Shown here: in pieces, positions 56,778 through 64,000 of the stretch
Position numbering within the stretch: position 1 is the stretch's first letter
Layout: each line of letters starts with the position of its first letter
Position numbers and translations under genes: made by a program
Notes under the pieces: generated by a model
Seen by the model: the letters and a program-made list of their open reading frames with translations, nothing else
Told to the model about the DNA's origin: nothing
Databases searched by the model: none
NCBI GenBank assembly: GCA_013696965.1
Contig: JACCXN010000032.1
Span: 1-64,000, forward strand
Reading direction: 5' to 3'
Source: Bacteroidota bacterium
GTDB lineage: Bacteria; Bacteroidota; Bacteroidia; JACCXN01
DNA: 64,000 bases

Positions 56778-57554
56778 ATGATTAATATAGTTGCCTATCA
56801 ATTAGCTGAAAGTATCAATATAAAAAAGTTTAAAGAAGATTATGATGGGGAATTTATCAGCGGAAGTTCATTTGAATTATTTTACCGCTACAAGCAAGGC
56901 TACTTATATATTTTAAATTATGGTGTTGTTGTATTTGCAAATATTGAGGAATTAGATAAGATAAATTTCATCCGGCTTATTAAGGAATATGCAACCAATA
57001 TTCTTGAAAAAAAATATAAGGAAGATTTTATTATTCAAACCAGCGAAGTAAATACTCCTGTTTTTTCATATAATTCTATTTCCGTACCTGTTATTAATGA
57101 TGCTTTGATTAATATTACAATGCTTCAGGTTGCCCAATCCACAGCTCTTGATTATTTTCTTGAAATTGCCCAGAATTTACTTGATGAAACTTTAATACTC
57201 ACAAAAAGATTAGAGCTTTTTGGCAGATTGAGAATCGGAGAAAAAAACCTGTTGAAATTTATCGGCAAAACATTAAACACAAAAAGCAAGATTATTGATG
57301 ACTTGTATATAATTGATTCTCCCGCAGTTGTTTGGGAAGATGAAATTTTAGGAAAAGTACATACAGGATTATCAAAAACCTTCGATATATCTATACGTTT
57401 TAGGGAGCTTGAATATATGCTAAAAAGTGTGGAAACCAACCATTCAATTTTTATTGAACTTGTGCATGCAAAAGAAAGCCATAGATTAGAATGGATCATT
57501 ATTATTCTCATTTTAATTGAGGTGATTCATATGGTTTATACTATTGTCTTTTAA
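56778..57554 (+). CDS. RMD1/DUF155 family protein
   Basis: A 258-residue protein. The N-terminal half (MINIVAYQLAESINIKKFKE, and YKQGYLYILNYGVVVFANIE) and the C-terminal half (RIGEKNLLKFIGKTLNTKSK, then HTGLSKTFDISIRFRELEYM) follow the RMD1/DUF155 family. One hydrophobic helix closes the protein (WIIIILILIEVIHMVYTIVF), so it is tail-anchored in the membrane. Eukaryotic members act in mitochondria; the bacterial role is not known. It follows ybaB by ~78 nt on the same strand. Confidence 0.85.
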   Translation: MINIVAYQLAESINIKKFKEDYDGEFISGSSFELFYRYKQGYLYILNYGVVVFANIEELDKINFIRLIKEYATNILEKKYKEDFIIQTSEVNTPVFSYNSISVPVINDALINITMLQVAQSTALDYFLEIAQNLLDETLILTKRLELFGRLRIGEKNLLKFIGKTLNTKSKIIDDLYIIDSPAVVWEDEILGKVHTGLSKTFDISIRFRELEYMLKSVETNHSIFIELVHAKESHRLEWIIIILILIEVIHMVYTIVF

Positions 57555-57611
57555 TTTTTTTTCATTTTCAGAACATTCCTGTACCTTTAGACTTATCCCA
57601 TTTAATTAAAA

Positions 57612-58625
57612 ATGAAAAATCTTTTTTTTCTGCTTTTTATTTTGTTTTCACGCATTTTATTTTCGCAGGAATTGCTGTTGATAAATACAGAATTAAAAAC
57701 TTCATTTCGTGGATTATCAATAGTAGATGAAAATATTGCCTGGATAAGCGGCAACAATGGATATATCGGGACTACAATAAATGCAGGGAGCAAATGGCAC
57801 TTTTTTCAAATTCCAGGTTATGAAACTCTTGATTTTCGCAGTATTTATGCCTTTGATGAGAACAAGGCCATAGTTGCCAATGCCGGTTCCCCAGCTTTTA
57901 TTTTTATCACCTCAAATGGTGGATTAACATGGCATAATGTGTACACTGATCAAAGAAAAGAAATTTTCATTAATGGCATTACATTTTTTAATGAAAAGGA
58001 AGGTATCATTTTCGGGGATCCCGTTGAAAGCAGAATGTATCTTTTAAGGACACTAAACGGAGGTAATGATTGGACAGAGTCCCCTTTTAAAGAAAGGCCT
58101 GCTTTATTAGAGGGAGAGGCTGCTTTTGCAGCAAGCGGAACAACTATCAGAAGCTATAACCAGAACAGAATTATTATTGCAAGTGGTGGAATTGTTTCAA
58201 GGCTTTTTGTTTCTAAGGATAAAGGCAAATCCTGGAAAGTTTTTGCAACTCCTATTTTACAAGGGAAAAGTTCAACAGGAATTTTTTCTTTTGATTTTGC
58301 AGATAATAAAACAGGAATTATTGTTGGAGGGGATTATGCCCTAGACACGCTTAAAACAAACCACATTTTTTTGTCAAAAGATGCAGGACGAAACTGGCAA
58401 AAACCTATTACTGAAACCGGTGGTTACCGATCGAGTGTTGAATTTATCGATGGCATCACTTTAATTGCCACTGGAACTTCAGGCACAGATATTAGCCACG
58501 ATGGTGGAAACAACTGGAGAAAACTAAGCCAAGAGGGTTTTCATGTGCTTAGGAAATCAAGAACAGGAAAACTTGTAATTCTTGCCGGATCAGAAGGAAG
58601 GATTGCAATTTTTAAAAATGAATAG
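57612..58625 (+). CDS. Exported YCF48/BNR-type beta-propeller
   Basis: A 337-residue exported protein with a signal peptide (MKNLFFLLFILFSRILFSQ). The mature part is built of repeated blades with the sequence pattern of BNR/YCF48 proteins: FRGLSIVDENIAWISGNNGY, TSNGGLTWHNV, TLNGGNDWTESPF, SKDKGKSWKVF, SKDAGRNWQKP and SHDGGNNWRKL, about six to seven blades. No sorting domain ends the protein. Such propellers are common in Bacteroidota secreted proteins and often bind or scaffold; the ligand is unknown. The gene is preceded by a TACCTTTA near-match to the -7 box. Nothing was seen in the 208 nt after it. Confidence 0.88.
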   Translation: MKNLFFLLFILFSRILFSQELLLINTELKTSFRGLSIVDENIAWISGNNGYIGTTINAGSKWHFFQIPGYETLDFRSIYAFDENKAIVANAGSPAFIFITSNGGLTWHNVYTDQRKEIFINGITFFNEKEGIIFGDPVESRMYLLRTLNGGNDWTESPFKERPALLEGEAAFAASGTTIRSYNQNRIIIASGGIVSRLFVSKDKGKSWKVFATPILQGKSSTGIFSFDFADNKTGIIVGGDYALDTLKTNHIFLSKDAGRNWQKPITETGGYRSSVEFIDGITLIATGTSGTDISHDGGNNWRKLSQEGFHVLRKSRTGKLVILAGSEGRIAIFKNE

Positions 58626-58833
58626 TTAAAAAGGCCTTTTGTAGCTTAAAAAAATACAAAATAAAAGCAATTGAAAAAGCCTATTCTTTCTACTGCCATT
58701 ACTTCTCAGAAAAAAATTATATATTTCCTGAAATATATCCAATTCATTTGGATATTAGACATCTTCATTGATTTTTTTCAACGATAATCAAAGAGGGACT
58801 TTGCTTTTTCTTAATTATAAAAAAATTAATTGC

Positions 58834-59967
58834 CTAATTAATTATTACAGCTTTAACAACTTTTACAAAATCAGCAAAATACAGGCAATAATAATAAACT
58901 CCACTCTGCAAATTTTCAGCCATCCATTGCACTTCATACTTTCCAAATGTAATGTTTTCACTTAAAAGTGTAGTAATTTCCTTTCCATATAAGTTATATA
59001 CTTTTAGTTCAGCGAATCCTGTTGAGGGGGATACAAATGAAATTCGTGTAGAAATTTTAAAAGGATTGGGGAAATTTTTAAGTTCAATTTCAGGTTTTAG
59101 TTGTTTCGTATTAATGTCTTCCGTGTTTTTATTAATTGAATAATAATCAATTAAAGAATCTGCTCTATTTATAAACATAAAAACTATGCTGTCATTATTT
59201 GCCACTACTTTCATTGCTCCATAATCCTGATTATATTGCACAAGGCTTTCTGGAATAATGTCAACAAATGCTCTTTTACCGTGTCCTCCCAATCCATTCA
59301 CCATGTATGTTAAACCATTAACAAAAATGCGTTCATAATTATGAGAATGCCCTGTAAGTACTGCAGTTGCTCCCCATTCAACAAAGGGCCACTGCAATCG
59401 AGGCTGGCTACGGTGATATTCCTCGGAAGTATATGGAGACTCGTGAAAATAAACAATTTTCCAGGGAGAAATTGAAGATTCCAAAGCATTTTTTAGCCAT
59501 TGACCTTGAACAGAAGCACTTGAATCACCATCAATTTCAGTTGTATCGCTATTAAGAGCAAAAAAATGAACATCACCCCAAACAAAATCATAATAACGTT
59601 CATTACCGGGCAGAGTAAAATAATCAAAATAAGGCTTTCCATCTGCTGTTCTAACATCATGATTCCCTAATGTAGGAAAAAACCTGTTTATAGTACCTCC
59701 TAGACCATAAGTGCCTTTATAGGGATAAATATATTCATGAAAATACTTTCCTATATTTTTATCAATTGTTAATGAATCCCCTCCCTGGTAATTATTATCG
59801 CCAACAGTAATAATTAAATCTGGGTTCCAGCTTTTCATTAAATTGGAGACATCCAGTTGTGGTATTTTATCAACACCGTAATCGCCTATTACCCCAAAGG
59901 TTTGCCCTAAAATGTTTTGTGATAAGAAAAAAACAGCAACTAGATACATTGATATTGTTTTCTTCAT
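58834..59967 (-). CDS. Type IX secreted metallophosphoesterase (purple acid phosphatase type)
   Basis: A 377-residue secreted phosphatase. Signal peptide MKKTISMYLVAVFFLSQNI to ILGQ. The calcineurin-like domain has GVIGDYGVDK, ITVGDNNYQGG, TLGNHDVRT, the HES motif in VYFHESPYTS and LTGHSHNYERI, close to the PAP/ACP5 type. The last ~85 residues form a type IX sorting domain (NFPNPFKISTRISF, ELKVYNLYGKEI, GKYEVQWMAENLQSGVYYY). All metal ligands appear present. It is probably surface-bound or released and may take part in phosphate scavenging. Repeat array 2 lies just upstream of its start. Confidence 0.92.
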   Translation of the reverse strand: MKKTISMYLVAVFFLSQNILGQTFGVIGDYGVDKIPQLDVSNLMKSWNPDLIITVGDNNYQGGDSLTIDKNIGKYFHEYIYPYKGTYGLGGTINRFFPTLGNHDVRTADGKPYFDYFTLPGNERYYDFVWGDVHFFALNSDTTEIDGDSSASVQGQWLKNALESSISPWKIVYFHESPYTSEEYHRSQPRLQWPFVEWGATAVLTGHSHNYERIFVNGLTYMVNGLGGHGKRAFVDIIPESLVQYNQDYGAMKVVANNDSIVFMFINRADSLIDYYSINKNTEDINTKQLKPEIELKNFPNPFKISTRISFVSPSTGFAELKVYNLYGKEITTLLSENITFGKYEVQWMAENLQSGVYYYCLYFADFVKVVKAVIIN

Positions 59968-59984
59968 ATGTAAATAATTTATTC

Positions 59985-60290
59985 GTTTTTTATTTTTCCT
60001 CTAAGGAACTCATGAATGCTAAATGCATTTGTCTTTTTAATTGTTATCACAAATTTATCGGAAGCAATGTTATATTCATTTGTGTTTGTGAACGGTTCGT
60101 GCATGGCTATTTCATATGTATATAATTTGTTTTTTTAGTTGTCATATGGAATACGCCAGGTTATCTTCATTAGTGTTTGTGAACGGTTCGTGCATGGCTA
60201 TTTCATATATATTTAATTTATTCGTTTGTAATATGGTATAGCCATGTTGTATTCATTTGTGTTTGCGGGGTGGTAGGTGCATGGCTAAAT
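59985..60290. repeat. Inverted array of the double-hairpin repeat (array 2)
   Basis: Three units in the orientation opposite to array 1, with their GCATGGCTA arms at 60101, 60192 and 60279. Reverse complementing gives the same core as array 1 (GAAATAGCCATGCACGAACC, TTCACAAACGCTAATGAATA). The left edge (about 59985-60040) also matches the insert of array 1, including an AATGC...GCATT hairpin and the GTTCCTTAAAG-like segment. The third unit is more divergent (GGGGTGGTAGG loop). The conserved TCCCGAT/ATCGGGA hairpin is degraded here. Confidence 0.85.
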
Positions 60291-60502
60291 TATCTCACAG
60301 GTTATAGTTTATAAAAATTTAGCTGAAAAATTGTTTGAAATTGTCTATGTTACTTGTTAATATTTTTGCATTTTTATTTTAAATAATCTTGCCATTATTC
60401 AATGGCCTACTTTATTGGATTTTCATTTGCTTCTTGGTGATAAAAATGAAATAATTTCCACTAAATGAGCATTAAATTCCCCCCTAATGGATCAACTAAT
60501 CA

Positions 60503-60528
60503 GATGTTTCTTAAATAAAAAAAACATC
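60503..60528. other. AT-rich hairpin in the eboA leader region
   Basis: GATGTTT (60503-60509) pairs with AAACATC (60522-60528), loop 12 nt. It is weak. Otherwise the stretch 60291-60683 between array 2 and eboA shows no gene or firm promoter. Confidence 0.3.
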
Positions 60529-60683
60529 AAAAACAGTACACTTGTAGCCCAATCCATCTCTCAGTTTCACAGTTAGATATTGTCAAAAGCAATAAGTTTA
60601 TTGTGAAAAAAAGCAATTAATTACATGGCATACATAATGCAATGTATACTATTTTTAATAGGCTTTTTTTCTTATTTACTCCT

Positions 60684-61571
60684 ATGCAAGCAGACCTTAA
60701 TAAAGTAAAAAAAATTTTGTTCAAATTGTTATCCCGTCAAATTTCAAATACAGGGATTAATTGGTTAAATACGGTCATTTACGATCTTGAAACCAATTAC
60801 ACTGAATCCTCTTTTATGCAATGGTATAGCTTAGTTCCCAGGTTCACTGGTACTGAAAAATTATTTGTTTCTGAAAAAGACACACTAGATGCAAATAAAA
60901 TCAGAAAAGGATGGCATATTACTAATCTAACAATTGATCAAACCACACGTATTCTTTTAGTATTAAATGCTTTTCAGGGTAACATTTCAGAATATAATAA
61001 AACTTTAAATAAAATATTAAGTTCCGGGGATTTAAAAGAAATCGATGCATTGTTTTCTGCACTCCCACTACTGCCTTTTCCAAAAGAACAATGTGAACTG
61101 GCATTGGCAGGAAAAAGAACAAACATAAGTTCCTTGTTTGATCGAATAGCACTTAACAATCCTTTCCCTTCCGAATACTTAGACGATGACAACTGGAACC
61201 AGATGATTCTTAAGGCAGTTTTTATTGAAAGTCCACTCTATAAAATATATGGTCTTGATAAACGCATGAATATAAAACTTGCATCAATGCTTTTTGATTA
61301 TGCCAAAGAGCGAAAAGCAGCCGGACGTGTAATCACACCAGAATTGTGGAGATTGGTTGCACCTTATGCTGAAAGTTCTGTTTTAGAAAGTATAAAACAA
61401 ATGTTTGAACAGGAATTAATTCATAAATTCTCAGCAGCCCTGTTTTGCTCTTCCTGTAGCCTACCAGAGGCGAAAACATTAATTAAATCTTATCCTCAGC
61501 TTATGGAAAGAATTAAAGAAGAAAAAATCAATTGGGATGAAATTGGTAAAAAATGGTTTCATAAAATTTAA
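60684..61571 (+). CDS. eboA: EboA domain protein, first gene of a decayed ebo cluster
   Basis: A 295-residue soluble protein matching the EboA family (MQADLNKVKKILFKLLSRQI, then GINWLNTVIYDLE; YAKERKAAGRVITPELWRLV; AALFCSSCSLPEAKTLI). The frame extends upstream to an ATG at 60642, but the Met at 60684 gives the usual family start. EboA opens the eboA-F cluster of Bacteroidota, cyanobacteria and some plastids, which is tied to transport or synthesis of an unknown prenylated metabolite. This copy is intact while the following genes are destroyed, so it is probably no longer functional in its original pathway. Confidence 0.85.
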   Translation: MQADLNKVKKILFKLLSRQISNTGINWLNTVIYDLETNYTESSFMQWYSLVPRFTGTEKLFVSEKDTLDANKIRKGWHITNLTIDQTTRILLVLNAFQGNISEYNKTLNKILSSGDLKEIDALFSALPLLPFPKEQCELALAGKRTNISSLFDRIALNNPFPSEYLDDDNWNQMILKAVFIESPLYKIYGLDKRMNIKLASMLFDYAKERKAAGRVITPELWRLVAPYAESSVLESIKQMFEQELIHKFSAALFCSSCSLPEAKTLIKSYPQLMERIKEEKINWDEIGKKWFHKI

Positions 61572-61581
61572 AAATAGAATA

Positions 61582-61701
61582 ATGACAAAAAAAATGATGT
61601 TTATCGATCCGCATGTTCATATGGTATCACGAACTACTGATGATTATGAAGCTATGTATAAAGCAGGAATAGTTGCAATTATAACCTTTTGCATCAATTA
61701 A
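61582..61701 (+). pseudogene. eboB: Truncated eboB (TatD-type hydrolase) remnant
   Basis: Starting 11 nt after eboA, 39 codons read MTKKMMFIDPHVHMVSRTTD, then DYEAMYKAGIVAII and a short unrelated tail before TAA. The segment DPHVHM carries the HxH metal site and is the start of the TatD-like EboB protein. After GIVAII the family sequence stops and the frame runs into eboF-derived DNA at about 61681. The remaining ~250 codons of eboB are missing. Confidence 0.8.
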
Positions 61702-62502
61702 ATCAAGCCAATGGATTGCAGAAGCCTCAAAAATTGTTGAACATATTTATTCACCAACCTTAACCTTAATTTATCTTCCTCATCTTGACTATAATCTTCA
61801 ACGTTTGGGTACTATTGATGCAAGAATTAACAAAGACCTTAAAGAAATAGATGAGGTGTGCCGTGATCTAATTACTTTTTATGAATTAAAAGGTACGCAT
61901 GTAATCCTGGTTTCAGAATATGGAATTACAAAAGTAGAAAATCCAATTTCCATTAATAGGGAACATAGATAGCATGGCTTTATAAAAGTAAGGAAAGAAA
62001 CGTGGTAAAGAACTTTTGGATGCAGGAGCAAGCAGAGCTTTTGCTGTTGCCGATCATCAAATTTCTCATATTTATATAAAGGATAAAAAAGATATTAAAA
62101 AGGTTAAAGAATTAATTGAAAATATTAAGGGAATTCATCAAGTAATGGGAGAAGAGGAATTAAGTATAAACTTTTTATTCCATGAACGATCAGGACAACT
62201 AATGGCAGTGGCAGATAATAATTCTTGGTTCACTTACTATTACTGGTTGGATGACAATAAAGCTCCTGATTTTGCTTGCACAGTGGATATTCACCGTAAA
62301 CCGGGATATGCCCGTTGAGCTGTTTACTAATCCTAAAATTTCTCATTTAAACCTATTAGTGGCTGGTAAATTATTGAAAAAAAAACTGGGTTTTCGTACA
62401 CTTATGGATATCATTCCACTGGATGCTTCATTGGTTAAAGGTTCCTATGGTCGAATTCCAGAATCGAAAAATGATTGGCCCATTATAATTTCTAAAAACT
62501 AA
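61685..62502 (+). pseudogene. eboF: 5'-truncated, frameshifted eboF (nucleotide pyrophosphatase/phosphodiesterase) remnant
   Basis: From 61685 a frame resumes with PFASIKSSQWIAEASKIVEH, then LTLIYLPHLDYNLQRLG and GTHVILVSEYGITKVENP, the distal part of the alkaline-phosphatase-like EboF. A TAG at 61970-61972 interrupts it. Around 62000-62006 the frame shifts and continues as KELLDAGASRAFAVADHQIS, then NSWFTYYYWLDDNKAPDF and DIHRKPGY. Near 62308-62318 a second shift leads to PVELFTNPKISHLNLLV, KKKLGFRTLMDIIPLDASLV and the end at 62502. The N-terminal half, with the catalytic nucleophile, is absent. Confidence 0.82.
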
Positions 62503-62606
62503 ACATACAATCCTCTTTTTCAATTGATTCTAAAGATGTTTTTGATATACTTTTATCTTCTATAAACAACATGGATTATAATACAAAATAACTTAAATAA
62601 AAAAAC

Positions 62607-62987
62607 ATGCGCACTGTAGCTTTATTATTTGTTGGAATTTATTTGTTATTTGCCTATTGGCAAATCAACGATCCTAATCCAATTCTATGGATTACCTTAT
62701 ATCTTGTCTCTGCATTTGTATCACTAAAAATGTATCAAAAAAAGAATAATTTGGAACTTCTTATTGTACTGCAGATTCTATATTCTTCAATGCTGATTAA
62801 CTCCTGGGTACAAATAACAGCTTTTGAAGGTTTTTTTACACCTGGCCACGGCTTAAGCATGAAATCATTTAATCAGGAGTTGGCACGGGAAACTGCAGGA
62901 CTAATGATTTGTCTGCTTACTTTTATAGTATATATGATTTATACTTTTTCGAAAAAATCAATCAGAATAAAAAATTGGGATAATTAA
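62607..62987 (+). CDS. TMEM220-like small membrane protein
   Basis: A 126-residue membrane protein with about four helices. The conserved pattern of the TMEM220 family is visible near the N-terminus: LLFAYWQINDPNPILWITLY, with the NDPNP and Trp. The rest is hydrophobic with a conserved-looking NQELARETAGLMICLLT segment. The family is found in bacteria and animals and has no known activity. It lies ~100 nt after the eboF remnant on the same strand. Confidence 0.82.
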   Translation: MRTVALLFVGIYLLFAYWQINDPNPILWITLYLVSAFVSLKMYQKKNNLELLIVLQILYSSMLINSWVQITAFEGFFTPGHGLSMKSFNQELARETAGLMICLLTFIVYMIYTFSKKSIRIKNWDN

Positions 62988-63015
62988 AATCAACAACTGT
63001 TTCAAGTTACGTTTT

Positions 63016-63122
63016 TTGCATAGCCCCTGGTGGCGTTTATCCCCACGTTCCAATCAGCAGAGCACCGAAGGAAAGCAATGACTTTTCAAATAGAACCAAG
63101 CCCGCCGCTTGTGGTTATGCAA
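63016..63122. repeat. GC-rich imperfect palindrome overlapping a stop codon
   Basis: TTGCATAGCCCC (63016-63027) and GTGGTTATGCAA (63111-63122) form a 12-bp inverted repeat with two mismatches, and GC-rich blocks lie between (CCTGGTGGCG, AAGCCCGCCGC). The right arm contains the stop codon of the minus-strand gene. The size (~107 bp) and the position at the 3' end of a short gene recall integron attC sites, but the attC core motifs are not convincing. It could equally be a terminator or a MITE remnant. Confidence 0.45.
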
Positions 63123-63594
63123 TGTTGGCTGTGGTTTTTAATTCTTCTTCCATTAATTCTTTTGCATATTTAAATTTTCTTGTTCCAATTGGTATTCTAT
63201 TTAAGGAATATTTACAAAATTCAACGGCTGCATCAAGTTTGTTTTCCTTTTCTTCACAAAATGATTTTAAATGCATTATGCCATCTCTCATCGTTCCCAT
63301 TGTTTTTTGGTCATTGTCTGTGGAGAATAGTTTCATTGAACTAAAATTTTCCTTTAAAAATCTTTCAAATTCAGAGTTATATATTTTATCTACTTTTAGC
63401 TGAGTTACAAAAGCTTCATAAAATAGATTGTTTAATTCTTTTAAGTCTTTTTTCAAAATGTCTATAACCAGAACCGAATACAAGGACTTTTTATGAATAA
63501 AATAAATACATTTTCTCCCTCCAATTGGAACAAGGTGAGCTGTCCATTTATTTTCTGTTCCATTTGCAATTTCATTTTTGTCCTGAACATTCAC
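63115..63594 (-). CDS. DUF6933-like protein, N-terminus probably disrupted
   Basis: 159 residues from a GTG at 63594. Segments TAHLVPIGGRKCIYFIHKKS, LYSVLVIDILKKDL and the helical remainder resemble DUF6933 proteins. In-frame upstream sequence reads VFCTRKLESF, which is the usual start of that family, but a TAA at 63627-63625 separates it from two ATGs at 63633 and 63630. Reading the TAA as CAA would give MMQVFCTRKLESF. So the gene is either recently inactivated or is initiated downstream at the GTG with loss of the first strand. Confidence 0.55.
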   Translation of the reverse strand: MNVQDKNEIANGTENKWTAHLVPIGGRKCIYFIHKKSLYSVLVIDILKKDLKELNNLFYEAFVTQLKVDKIYNSEFERFLKENFSSMKLFSTDNDQKTMGTMRDGIMHLKSFCEEKENKLDAAVEFCKYSLNRIPIGTRKFKYAKELMEEELKTTANIA

Positions 63595-63913
63595 AAATGA
63601 TTCAAGTTTCCTGGTGCAAAAAACTTACATCATAACTTCTTTATTTTTTTTCAGCAAAAGTCGTAAAAACTGTCCATTTATTAATTTTCTATTTATTCAA
63701 TTAGCCGCAAAATGTTTACCTTAAATTTAACCTGAACTGGTTTAAAATGAACTTAACCAGGAACTCTTCCAGATTAATAATTCGCTGTTCTTTATGACTT
63801 GAATCTAATTTTAATATTTAGATGAATTAATAATTACTTTTTTAAACACCGGTTTATAATTTCAAATCATTTCTGTCTGAGATAGTTTAAGTTTGTTGTA
63901 AAACTAAACTATA

Positions 63914-63951
63914 AAAAAGAGCCGAATAAGGAAACTTAAAGGGCTCTTTTT
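63914..63951. terminator. Strong bidirectional terminator
   Basis: AAAAAGAGCC (63914-63923) pairs with GGCTCTTTTT (63942-63951), loop 18 nt, with A and T runs at both ends. The only nearby gene is on the minus strand to the left, so it probably ends a gene lying to the right of the window on the minus strand. The rest of 63634-64000 shows no gene; a CTGGTT/AACCAG pair lies at 63737-63760. Confidence 0.65.
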
Positions 63952-64000
63952 CAAATTTATCTCAGGCTACAGTGATTTCAAATAATTATGAAATAATACT

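Overview
The window is AT-rich chromosomal DNA from a member of the Bacteroidota. Independent signs agree: two proteins end in a Por-secretion (type IX) sorting domain, several genes carry the Bacteroidota promoter form TTTG-N19-TAnnTTTG with weak Shine-Dalgarno sites, and the gene content is typical of the phylum (S46 dipeptidyl-peptidase, full Bat/MoxR operon, DUF1599-folP-cdaA cluster, DUF3822, LuxC-like reductase opposite a ferredoxin, mutA-mutB). I cannot name a genus. No tRNA, rRNA, CRISPR array or intact transposase was seen.

Layout. 1-5.7 kb: tail of a type IX secreted protein, ribBA, a DivIC/FtsB-like protein, a DPP7-type S46 peptidase and queE. 5.9-15 kb (minus): a likely long transcript with a DoxX/MauE-like membrane protein, an orphan oligopeptide-type permease, tpiA, prmA, a very large exported protein of unknown function and plsY. 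15.1-17.3 kb: DUF1599 divergent from the overlapping folP-cdaA pair (folate and c-di-AMP synthesis). 17.4-26.4 kb (minus): metallophosphoesterase, then the batE-batD-batC-batB-batA-BatD-like-DUF58-moxR aerotolerance operon. 26.4-27.3 kb: a gene-free repeat region. 27.3-36.8 kb: a mixed set (lipoprotein, DUF3365 haem protein, adenine deaminase, cold-shock protein, Rieske protein, acyltransferase, RecD-like helicase, DUF3822, ABC-F). 37-50.7 kb: envelope and glycan genes (GT-C enzymes, PAP2, GT2, LptF/G, two GT1) interspersed with a metallophosphoesterase and the LuxC/ferredoxin pair. 50.9-54.5 kb: methylmalonyl-CoA mutase. 54.5-59.9 kb: small membrane and exported proteins, YbaB, an RMD1-family protein, a YCF48-like propeller and a type IX secreted phosphatase. 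60-64 kb: a second repeat array, then eboA followed by a collapsed remnant of the ebo cluster, a TMEM220-like protein and a DUF6933-like gene with a damaged start.

The most interesting signals are (1) the ebo remnant, in which one deletion appears to have fused the first ~34 codons of eboB to the distal part of eboF, followed by a nonsense codon and two frameshifts; (2) two arrays of a ~90-100 bp double-hairpin repeat in opposite orientation, bracketing about 33 kb; (3) a 132-bp palindromic, MITE-like element near moxR with a relative near the left end of the window; and (4) a ~1490-residue exported protein with a winged-helix-like segment. No intact, clearly new multi-gene defence or biosynthetic system was identified. 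Product names rest on motifs and family resemblance read by eye, without database searches.
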